From contig VWZL01002517.1 in NCBI GenBank assembly GCA_013396915.1, positions 1,415,137 through 1,479,136 of the forward strand: DNA of 64,000 nucleotides, read 5' to 3'. The translations under genes and the position numbers were made by a program. A model generated the notes under the pieces. That model saw nothing but the letters and a program-made list of their open reading frames with translations, did not search any database and had not been told where the DNA came from. This DNA comes from Stercorarius parasiticus (taxonomy: Eukaryota; Chordata; Aves; Charadriiformes; Stercorariidae). Shown here one piece after another: positions 13,601-25,000 of this stretch. Positions within the stretch are counted from its first letter, which is position 1, and every line of letters starts with the position of its first letter.

Positions 13601-16600
13601 TTTCCTAACAGTGAGGTTAGCTACAATCCATTACCTTGTTTATGCGATATATGTGAGTTCTACTGAAATCAATACAATTTTGTACAGGTACTAAGGTCTG
13701 CTCATAAAGAGAGCAAGAAACGTGTTACAGGATGAGGTCACCAGAGTCCAGTGCTGCAAACATCCTCTCCGAGGCATTCATAGGAGGAATGGCCTTTTGC
13801 TAATACTATCTAACAACAAACATTTGAAGACTTAGGTCCTCAAATTACAACTAAAACCAAAAAAATCCTAAACCACAAAAAAACCCAGAAATTAGCGCTA
13901 CAGCAAGGAGAGAAAAATAAATTTGAATGGGTTTGTTTAAATGAGTTATAAAAGTGTATCTAGCAGGGTTCCTTCATAGCACTGCATGGAGAGGACAAAA
14001 GAATGTAAATCAGACATTTATATGCTGAGTCAGGGATGATTTTTCTTTTTTAATGAACAAAGAGTACATACAAATATCCACTGGCAAAAGCAGCTGATTT
14101 GGGGAATACTAAATCCGAGCAGAAAAAAAAGAGCAAATGCTTCCCAAATGTGTAAGACTATAAAAAAGACAGGAGGCCTTATGAAAGAAAGCTGAAGTGC
14201 ATGTGAAAGATAGAGAAGAAAGCTAAAAATGACAAAGGGATTACTGCCCACCATACATATGGAAATAACACAAGAATAATAAAGATAGGTAAGTGCCTGG
14301 AGAGTAAGGAGATAAGCTACATCATTAAATAAATTATCTCGTTTGAGTGAGGGAAGGCAACTTCCTTTTTTCTGTCGTCCCTAGAGCAATGCATTATGGA
14401 GACGGTAACTAACTCTGCAGCTCAGTATCTATTCCAGCATCTTTGCCTGTGGGAGGAAGAAATAAACTTCCTGCAGAAAATACTGCAGCCCAGGTCTGCG
14501 TACACACCTAAGTGTCTTTACTGCCAGGAAATGAGTGAGCAGAGTCAGGACCTTGCTTGCTTCCATTTCGCTTCCCATCAACTTGCAGAAAGATGAAGAC
14601 AGTAGCAGCAAAACTTGGCTCTAGAAGAGTTGGGAATCATTCATGTAAAACATCGATGAAAGAGTTAAAGGGACTCAAGTAAGGGAGAAAGTGAGGTGGA
14701 ACATTGCATTTTTCTTCCGTGGTCATGAGGGAAATCAGAAATGGAGCAAAAAAGCTTCCTCCAAAAATTAACAGTTAAGCACCAGCCTAATATGAGAGAA
14801 AATTACTGCAAAAAACTGAGATGGAAGAGATTATACCCACTAATGATTCACTCCACGTTAAAGGGAGAGAGGAGAGACAAAGAAAAAAAACCTAGCCCAA
14901 ATCTCTAGGAAGGGATCTTAGTCTGGAAAGTTAGAGAACTTCAAGAAATATGTACTGAGCAAAATTAATCAGCAATTTTTCCAGATAATAGATGATACCT
15001 AAACCGTCTGATAATAAGACTACCAAAAAAAAGCACAAGAGAGGAAAGAAGCAGGAATGAAAGGAAAATTTATTATGGCTGCAAATCTGAATAGTGATTA
15101 AAGACAAAGCACAGAAGTCAGGAAAAAACATTTCATGATTATTGACAAACACACCATTTTAAAACCATCTTGCCACCTTCATGCTGTCATAACATTCATC
15201 AGTAAATGTTAGAAATGGAGGAAATCACAGAAAGTTATGTTGGGATAATTTCTGAAAAGAAGATAGCATGGAAATGAAATCTTCTTTTGTATAAAAGATG
15301 ATGACATAAAAAGATGAGGACGTAAAACCAAAGAAACAACAACCAGTTATTTTAAAGAGTAAATGGTACCTAAACAAAGCTTATATGGTAGTATTGGCAA
15401 GTACTCCAAAATTAAGCTGAAAAATCTCATGCTCCTATAATAAGATGGCACTCTGCCTGCCCTGGATTTTCAAACTTTCTGCTCTAGAAATTGGGGTTAG
15501 CATCCAACAATGTGGCAACAGTAACGAATCCCAGAATGCCTTAAGTGCTTCCTACAAAAAGTCTGCAGGCCAGAAAAACACAATATGCACTGCGTTTTGC
15601 AAGAATACAGTAAAGCAAAAGCCATAACAGAAGTTCTAAATAAAACAGGACAAAGAAGGCAGAGACAAAACAAATCTGAGAGACTCTGGAACAAAAAAAA
15701 GAGGATACTGACACAACGAACAACGTTACATTCTCAACTCACCCACTATATTTTATATCTTTTCTTCAAACGGTCCTCTAGTTTTACTCTGAGAAGTTTT
15801 AAGAAAATTGGTAACATCTAGTTTGCAAAAACAAAAGTCTAAATCCTTAACGATGTGAGCTGTCAGCCTTTTCCCGGATCACTAATTAACTACACCAGCA
15901 ATTTGTATTTGTGTTTTAAGGCCATAAATAATGATTTCCAAATTAGGAAAAACTAGACATGATACCTGGAGGAGGTGCTTAGAATGACTGAGTTTCAAAG
16001 GATTGTAATCAGGGGACCCAAGAGATGACAAACCAGTCTATTGGTTACGACGACAGGAAATAAAAAGGAAGAGGTACTGGGACAATGGTAAATATCAAAG
16101 CCATAATGTGCAATAAACTATGGTGTCATCTATATAGCTGACTAGGTAGTATAGGACCAGCCAACTCTGTTCTCAGAAATACTCATGCCACGTCACTTAA
16201 GTGACTTGAAAAATGAATCAAATAGAGCTAGACCTTAAGACAGGATGCAGTTCAAGCTTTTACCACACTTGTTACCTAGTATTTGGCTTCAGTATTTGGT
16301 TTCAGAAAATAAAAAAAATTTAAAAGCACATTCAGAGTGTTATTTTCTAGTTTCTTAAATTTGAAAGTAACATAAATTAAGATTCTAGTTGCTGCGACAA
16401 GGTGTAAGTGTAAGTGTGTTAAGAGTATATATTGCAAGGAAGCACTCTTTTTAAATCCTGTGCATACTTTAAATTTTTTTTTAAGAAAAAAAAGATTTAA
16501 AAAGTAAAAGCAGAGATAAGAAAGTGAAAGGAACAGATGACAAAATGACTATAAAGTAAGTTCCTCTGAAGCTCATGGAAATATATTGGGAAACTGCCGA

Positions 16601-19490
16601 TAAACACTTGGCAGGACGCTAGCAGAAATTCTGCCTACTCCTGTATTTACTGCATTAACAAGAAAGAGCCACAAAGGAATTCTCAGGTTTTACACTACCA
16701 TCTTTGCAACAGTGAGAATACTTTTTACCTTTCACATTCAACTTACTTAGAAAGCTAAGAATTAACTCTACTAAACATGTTCACTGCTTTGCAAATCTCT
16801 GCCTGACGGGATCTGTGATCCCCCGCAGCACGCTGTATTCCCCCAGGACTGGGTGAGGGCAGGAATGGTGTCAGGAGACCTAATTAGCCTTTTTATTCTA
16901 CATCCAGTTAGCTTTTTTTTTTAAATTTATTTTAAATATGGGTGAATAGAAAGAAAAGGATAAGTATATATAATGTTAAAAGAATCCCAAATCATTGTAG
17001 TATTAGTATTTTAGTTATTTTTTATTAGCATATCAGCATGCTACATTTTGTCTTCACCTCAAGATACTCTCAGGGGCTTATTCTGTGTTAAGTAACTTAA
17101 TTGAAAAACCTTCAAAGTAGAATTGTCTGTAGAAAGTCATAACTTACCAAATCTCACTGAAGTGAAGGAAAGGGGAAAATACAGACCCTGAGTCACTACT
17201 AGACAGTTACCCTTTTTCTCCCAAGGAGAAACACTCCCAAGTGTTGCTCCCAAGGCAGCAGCTCAGCGGCTCCCCAGTGAGCGCTCAACCTGCCGTTAAG
17301 CAGCAGTGAGCAACACGCTGCTGCACTGCCATGGTTTCCTCTCGGACCTGCCGGGAGGCATTCATCACTGCAGAGATGGATGTGGCTTTCGCTGGAATTG
17401 GTCATGTTTCATCTCAGTAATTTCATTTCATTAGCTTCCATTTCCAAAGCGCGTACATTTTTTCCCATTGTACAGATGTTCATACTGACATAGGCAATAC
17501 ATCACTCCAAGTTTAACAGTGCTCCATTGTTTCTGCCACCAAGCCCTCCAATGTGCTAATGAAATCTTATGAAACCACTTGTGTATATAGCTAAAACTTA
17601 TAGCTTAGGTTTAAAAAGCATAGAGAAAAAAAGTCTAAGAAAAATATATTTAATAAAATCTGCCTTTTTCTTTGCACTCCAAGAATGAGGGTAATTAGCC
17701 TGAACAGGAGTTATACACTGACCACACTTTAGGTGCATGAAATCATTGGACTCCCGTTTTAACCCCAAATTTCACATACTAGTGCCCAGAAAAACAATGA
17801 ATAAGTGGTGCTTTCCTTTGAAGAAGCTATTTCTGAGCCCACTTGTGACTTGCCAGTGGCAAGCTCTGGAATTTGTTTGTGCTTTTATTCCAGGGCCAGC
17901 CCATTAGTCCTGTCTGCTAGCAAGATGCCAACATGGGTCTGCAACTCAGAGTTCCCAACCAAAGGAGGGACAACCTGTGGACTCCCACAGTGAGGGACTC
18001 AACTCACAGCCTACAGGTCCATACAGCACTGTCCTTGTGATGCACCAGATGCTCTTTCTCTCCTCAAAATATAACAGCAATTTAGAAGAAAAATACAGAC
18101 ATACAAGCAGACACATTCAGGCAGTCATATTCACACATTCAAATAAGCCCTGTGGGTATCTGTGCTGGAAGCAAACCAAGGAAAGATTTATTCTTCCAGT
18201 TTTGCCCATTAGATTTTGATTCCAGTATTTTCTTCACCAGAAATGCCCACGTCCCTACTGCCTTCACTCAAGAGTAAATGCAGCGACATGACAAGTGTCC
18301 AGCAACAAGAGCAGACTCATGTTCGTATGCACTATGTGAATGTGTGTGCTGAAATTCCAATGCTTATAGGATTGCACACGTGCATGTATCTGACCACACG
18401 CTTACCTCACAAATTTGGTCAGATCAGAAGAGGAACAGGATTCTAAAAGCTACTGCTACACTGCTGCTTCAGCACTGCATCTTGTCAGCAGTCCTGCACT
18501 GCTGAGGAGGACTTCTACAACACAGCATTCCACCAGCTTCCCACCTCCAGCCTTCCAAACACCAGCGAGGTCACCCAGAAGGCTTGGGTGAGTGCCCTTG
18601 TAGCTGATATGATATGTCAGATCATCACAGATCACGAAAACGTAGTTAATTTGTAGTACATAGTTGTCAGATTAAAGTTTTAGTATGAAAAGACTGAAAA
18701 TCTCATTAAAATGGAAGTACGGACAGAAGTACCTTACCTTTAGAAAAATAAGCTACCTAGCTTCATAATCACAGACAGCCTTACTTTTTTTTTTTTTTTT
18801 TCCTCATTTATATAATTATCCTCTGGCCCTTTTCATCTCTGGCACAATGACAAAATAGCAATCCTTTTATATCAAGAGGTTATTTATTGAAGCAAAACAC
18901 ACCTGAATACTTTAAATCAGATTAGGAGAGGAAACACTCTCATGGCCACAGCATCTGGTTAAGCGTCTGGAGATGTGCATCATTTTTTGGCCCTGTGGTG
19001 GGTGCCACATGACAACGGGGCAGCTGATGCTCCCCCAGACGCTGGCTCCTGGTGCGCCCCACTCCCGGCAGGCACAGATGGCTTCCCCGCTCGCTCAGCC
19101 TGTTCTCTGCACACCCATGCAGCTCCTACAGAGGTGTCCATCCTCACTGCACCGCTCACAGCCTGGCTACTCCCCGGCCGTGGGACAGCCTGACTATAGA
19201 GAACTGCTCAAGGGACAAAAAATTGGGGTTTCATCCCATTTGCCTTTAGCTGGCACCTGGGAAATACTGAGGTGAGCATACTGCTGGGTTCATCCAGGAT
19301 CAAATTCCCACTCTTGCTACTGGAATTGTACCAGTAATTAATTTGATACTTATGTATTTCATATTTTGTATGGTATATGGCATTTGGAAACAGACCGTTT
19401 TGATCCCTGGCTGATTTCTTTAGCCAAAATTACTTGTGCATTGCCCACAGAGGGCTGGAGCAATTCCAAATATCCACAGTTACTGGCAAA
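1631..19490. other. Long unique AT-rich noncoding region
   Basis: About 18 kb without a recognisable gene or interspersed repeat. Open frames are short (none above about 121 codons), resemble no known protein and show no conserved motif. Simple-sequence landmarks are A runs near 4457, 6098 and 7361, a short TA run near 10317, and a T run near 18786. The sequence fits intergenic or deep-intronic DNA. A short GC-richer patch at 18960-19200 shows no family signature. Conserved noncoding elements could be hidden here but cannot be recognised without alignment. Confidence 0.6.
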
Positions 19491-20010
19491 TCATAGAATC
19501 ATTTAGGTTGGAATAGACCTTTAAGATCATCTTTAAGTCCAGTCATTAACCTAACACTGCTGAGTTACCACTAAACCATGTCCCTCAGCACCACATCTAC
19601 ACGGCTTTTAAATATCTCCAGGGTATTTATTATTAAATACCTCCAAGTTTACCTCAGGTAGTTGGAGAGAGCGAGAAGGTCTCCCCTCAGCCTCCTTTTC
19701 TCCAGGCTGAACACCCCCAGCTCCCTCAGCCGCCCCTCACAAGGCTTGTGCTCCAGACCCCTCACCAGCTCCGTTGCCCTGCTCTGGACACGCTCCAGCC
19801 CCTCAGTGTCTTTCCTGGAGCGAGGGGCCCAAAACTGGACACAGCCCTCGAGGTGGGGCCTCGCCAGTGCCCAGTACAGGGGGACGGTCACTGCCCCAGT
19901 CCTGCTGGCCACACTATTGCTGGTACAGGCCAGGATGCTGCTGGCCTCCCTGGCCACCGGGGCACACTGCTGGCTCACATTCAGCCGGCTGTCGACCAAC
20001 ACCGCCAGGT
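19491..20010 (-). mobile_element. CR1 LINE with internal deletion
   Basis: The left end has the CR1 tail (TCATAGAATCATTTAGGTTGG), then about 130 bases of 3' UTR and ORF2 end. After a junction at about 19620-19660 comes the ORF2 segment just downstream of the reverse transcriptase domain. The minus strand encodes [20 protein letters not shown] and [19 protein letters not shown] in an unbroken frame. Compared with the copy at 35248-35890, roughly 230 bases of ORF2 and UTR sequence are missing at the junction. They are replaced by a short filler containing a perfect palindrome (arms GGTATTTA and TAAATACC). The right end stops inside the segment encoding [15 protein letters not shown]. The open part is nearly identical to the copy at 35248. 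Confidence 0.95.
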
Positions 20011-21090
20011 GCAGAGAGCAGGACCCCAGGGAGCTAAGGGAAGCTAGACTGTGAGGACCCTCAAAGACAGCTCCTAATTAACTCTCCAGGATTAACCAAC
20101 TCTCCTTATGGAGAGTAAACAGAAGCCTGAATTCATCCTCACAATGGCCTGGATTTCAATAAAATTCCAATTTTTCTTTCACAGAGAGCTCTTCTCATGC
20201 TACCGGGAGGAGTTCTAGATTGTCCGATTAGCTGGCTTATAACAAATAAACTCTAAAAAGTGAATTGAAAAAAACAACTGAAAAAAGTTAGGAGTCAGCT
20301 CCACCACAACACAACAAGCTCCTCCAAAAATGTTGACAGAAGGACTGGATTTTGCATTCTTTTTCATTCAAGCCTGACATCTGAGTCCTTATGGACCACG
20401 CCTCTAAGCTGTTCTCTTCAACAATGGAGGTGAAGAACTTACTTTGCAGAAGAAAGCTGATGTGCTCTTACGGCGTTCTGACCTGGCACAGGGCAGGGAG
20501 GGCTCAGCATCTCCTCAGCAGCTGTGAGGGGCTGCCCACGACCAGCCCAAACCAGTTCCAGCTGGCTCCGCCACAGCCCCTTCCCGCCAAAACCCGCCAG
20601 TCAGAGCCCCCCGTGCCACCGCCACAGGGGCTGGAGATGGAGGCCACAAGTTTGTGCTGTCAGAAGTCTGGCAATAAGGCGGAACTGGCCCAGCTGAGGC
20701 GTTTTGCCCCATGAGGACACAGAAAAAACAGCGCTTTCCCCTCACGCAGACAACATGGCTGCCTGAGGGCAGGCCCATCTCCGCGCTCGGAGCAGACACA
20801 ACTGGCTGTGAGGAGAGAGGCTATGCATGCCTCTCTCACAGACACGCTTCCCAGGCAGGCAACAGGACTTCTACAAAATTAGAGCCTTCTGGAAGGACAA
20901 AACCTCCCACCACTGACTGTATGTCCCATGTATAATCCAGCCCATGGTGTCCCAGCGCAGTAACTAGAAATGCTGCAAGGAGTACCTCAGGAGAGGTATA
21001 CAATAAAACGTCCTGGGGGAGAGCAGGAATTTAGCTTTGTGCAGCTAATTCTCGTGGGCTCACACTCAGACCACACCACTGCAGGGGGCT
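20011..21090. other. Unique spacer between CR1 copies
   Basis: The left half is AT-rich. About 20460-20930 is GC-richer and has frames open on both strands, which is what base composition alone would give. No protein family, splice structure or repeat was recognised. Confidence 0.5.
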
Positions 21091-21680
21091 CACAGAACCA
21101 CAGAATCCCAGGCTGGCAGGGGTCGGAAGGGACCTCTGGAGATCATCCCGTCCAACCCCCTGCCAGAGCAGGGTCACCCAGAGCAGGGGGCACAGGAACG
21201 CGTCCAGGCGGGGTTGGGATGTCTCCAGAGACAGAGACTCCCCCACCTCTCTGGGCAGCCTGTGCCAGGGCTCTGCCACCCTCACAGGAAAGTTTTTCCT
21301 CATGTTGAGATGGAATTTCCCGTGTTCCAGTTTGTGCCCGTTGCCCCTTGTCCTGTCCCCGGGCACCACTGAGAAGAGTCTGGTCCCATCCTCTTGCCTC
21401 CCGCCCTTTAGCTCTTGCTGAGCATCGATGAGGTCCCCTCTCGGCCTGCTCTTCTCCAGCTGAACAGCCCCAGGGCTCTCCGCCTTTCCTCAGCACAGAG
21501 ATGCTCCAGTCCCTTGATCATCTCTGTAGCCTCCGCTGGACTCTCTCCAGCAGTTCCCTGTCCTTCTTGAACTGGGGGGCCCAGAACTGGACACAGCACT
21601 GCAGATGTGGCCTCCCCAGGGTGAGCAGAGGGGGAGGATGACCTCCCTGGACCTGCTGGTCGCCCTCTGCTCTCTCCTCC
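21091..21680 (-). mobile_element. CR1 LINE, 5'-truncated fragment
   Basis: Starts with a CR1 tail variant (CACAGAATCCCAGGCTGG) and the 3' UTR block GGGGTCGGAAGGGACCTCTGG, then the ORF2 C-terminus in reverse orientation. The minus strand encodes [20 protein letters not shown] and then [16 protein letters not shown]. Further right it encodes LLERVQRR, in another frame. At least one frameshift separates the pieces, so it is dead. Similarity runs out at about 21680. It is one of the longer copies in the window and GC-richer than its surroundings. Sequence differences suggest a different subfamily from the 19491/35248 pair. Confidence 0.94.
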
Positions 21681-21859
21681 CAAACCGGCCCACCACCTGC
21701 AGGCACACCGAGCAGTTCGCTTCTCGGGGCGGGCGAAACGGCAGAGCATCCATCACCTACACACCCATCACCGCCTCCCGCAGCTCCACGGATCACAGAG
21801 AAGCACAGGTATCACAGTGTCAGAAACTCAGCACGTATCTGGAAAGAAAGCACACTACA

Positions 21860-22075
21860 AAATACAAGCAAAAAACGGATATTTATCTTTGCACGCTTAC
21901 ATATTTATATTTCTCTGTTTATATTTTATGTATTTGCGTGTGTTTAGGATTTTTACATATTTATATGTCTATATTTGTATTTATAAATGTCTGTGCTTGT
22001 ATTTATACACTTGTAAATCATGTATTTATATTTACATATTTAAATGTAAATATTTAAAGGAATTCACATTGTAAC
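21860..22075. repeat. AT-rich degenerate simple repeat
   Basis: Dense iteration of TATTTATAT, ACATATTTATAT and TTTACATATTTA-like words with no fixed period. It looks like a decayed microsatellite or a low-complexity AT tract. It lies about 180 bases beyond the truncated end of the CR1 copy at 21091-21680. Confidence 0.75.
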
Positions 22076-25000
22076 TAGAGAAACATTGAAAGAACAAAAA
22101 TTATTTTTGTAACCGAATAGGTCCAATATTTGTTGCTTAGGAATTAAACGACATTGATGATAACTTTATATTCATTTTCTCATTAAAAATGTTATTTTTC
22201 TTAAGTTCTAGACTTTCTTTCCTGTGCATCCTTTATACATAACTCCAAGTGACAGTAATGGGAATTATATGAGCCCTTTTTAAAGAACAGAATGAACCTT
22301 TTAGCTGCAAAACCTTTAGGTTTATTTGGTGGTTTTTAGCCGCTGGCGATACCTGAAGATAACAGCTCTCATGTCAAGAAGGAGATCTATATTTTACAAA
22401 ATGCAGGGAAAGAAAAGCTGGCTGCCACATGGGGCAGTTATCTTTCACATTAAAGGTCAAATTTACTTGGTGTAAGTCTGGTTAGTCCTTTGACGGGGAC
22501 GGAGTTACTCCAGCTCACAGCAGCTTGGGATTTGGCTGCTTCTGTCGAGGTCCACCATTCTACCTTCCGCACTTAAACTCTACAAAATGTTTTGTGGCAT
22601 ATCAATTACAGTCAGCCCAAAAACCATGATGCAACTTAGTGTCATTGCAATGTGTTACACAAAATACTCCTGACGATTACCATGGCTTTTTCCTGTCTAC
22701 TTCCAAGCTACCGAGTATCTTCTTATTTGCATACAGAAAGATCGGGAAAATGATGGTAAGATAACAGAGGCTTTAACATAACTACCTGTTAATTGCTACA
22801 GCAGACAAGGATATTTTAATGTGACAAATAAAAAGCCAATTCACCATGCACTTTGCTTTCCTCTTCTAAGTGGCACTGTCACCTCCTATTGTCTCTCTTC
22901 CAGGCTGGCTCCTTAAGGCGAGCTTTTACTGGAGTGAGACATACAGTGTCTCACTCCGAGAGAACCGGAGTGAACTGACTGAACAAGAAGTCACCCCCAA
23001 CACGTACAGCCGAGAGATTTTCAGCATGCTGTCGTATACTCCAAATTTCTAAAGGAAATTACTGAGTATTACAGCAACCCTGCACAGTCCATTTTTACTC
23101 ACTGATGCAAAACACCAGCGGAACATTGGTCACTGCCCAAGGCTATGCATCTCTGCATCACTGCTTCTGCTCATCAGCTTCATTCAGTCACTCCTCCCAT
23201 ACGGAATAACGGCAAGTTCATTCTGTAAGTGCTCATCTTTGGTTTCTCATTGCTCCTTCCATCCCAGCAACAGATCACAAAACTGAAAAAATTGTGAATA
23301 TTTTTCCCTTGTTGCAAAAGCATTGGCCAGTATTTTCCAACTGTCTATAAAAAAAAAAAGGTAACTTTTTTTTTTAAATTCAAAAATTCAAACAGTCAGT
23401 CAAAAAAAGATCAGGCTCAATGTTAAATATTAATGATTCATTTTGTTTCTATTACAGGACAGCTACGAGGCAGCAGTTCAAGACTGCTTAAGAGCCCTCC
23501 ATACATTTAACCACACTAAGGCTGGGGACGTGCCTGTGTATCTGTCACAAGTGATTTTGCTCCAACTTACTGACATTCTCCTTATGTATATCATAAGGCA
23601 TGAACTAGAATTTTTGGGTCAGATCCAAGAAAAGAATTACTTTACTCTCCCAGCCGCACATGGTTTCTAATGTTACTTAACATTCACGGCTGCTAGCAGT
23701 AATTAAAGACTTGGTGGATCTGTGAAGGATGTTCCTGGAACTAACAGAGGAGGGCAGGGCATAAAACAGGGATGGAGAAAGGGACGGGGGACCAGCTCGG
23801 GGCTGGCTGTCCTCAGTTAGTCTGAAGAAACAGGACTTCTTCGAAAGAGCTCGTCTCAGCCTCCCACCTCCAGCACGTTTATTTGAGAGCACGTCGCCCG
23901 CAGCCCCGCGGAACGCAGCACTGACCCACACACCTCGGCTGCTGCTGCCAGCCAGCTCCCGGGCCCCCGCACCTGCCAGCAGCTCCAGATCATCCCCTTC
24001 CTTGTGCCACCTCAGACGCTCTCTCTACAGCGTGGAGACATTCCTACACTACCTTCTTAAATACAGATTTGTTTACTGTGAGTTTACTTGTGCTACCTAG
24101 TACCTGCACAGATACTCCTGCTGCAGGAGCCCCGAGGTTTGTGGTTTACCCTCAGTCTGGTAGACAAAGAAACAGAACGCAATCCAGAAACAAAACCAGA
24201 AGAGTCTAACCTGTTCCTGAGGAGGAACCAGCACTTCTGAGGAGAAATGAAAACGCAGAAGTTACAGGTATGAAGAAAACCTCCTCCTCCTGGCAGACAG
24301 CGGAGCGATGCGAGCACATGCTTTGTGAGCACGTGCTGAGCCAGGAGGAGGTGGACACAGAGCACTAGTAAAATGATGGTATTTAACAGACCTGTAAGTT
24401 GCCTCATCAAGACACAACTCACTGGCCTTGAGCAACCTTTTTGTTTCCCTTCTGCCACTTTTGTTTAACTGCCTTTTCTTTTCCTGTTATCTTAGCAACA
24501 TCACTTTTAAATCACTATCCAATGAATGACAAGTCACTTCATTAGCGGAATGCAAAGGATGACAGACTTTCTGAATATATGAAAACCATTAGCAAAACAG
24601 CATAAAAGATTGCAAACAAATCTGAATTTCAGAGGCATTAGGAAATTTGGAATAGAAATTTGGTCTTTTAGATGAAAGATGTCACATAGCTACCACAACT
24701 TTTTCTTTGTGTTTTTGCAGCACTTTACAGTTAGGCCTTCTGTCAGAGGACATCCAGGAATGATTTAACCACTTACCAGTTCATCCTCACACCTCAGAGA
24801 GTGCCTAGCACAAAAATAGCATTTGAATATCCCAGATGTTTGATAAATCAGAATTCCACTTAAAACTTAGTTCACATTGGCAGCTTGATTAATATTTATT
24901 TAAGCAGAGCTGATATTCAGCAGAACTTGAAGCAAAGGATAAAAAGATTAAAACAAGCCAGACAAAATGTCCATAAAGATTATATTTAACCGAAATATTT

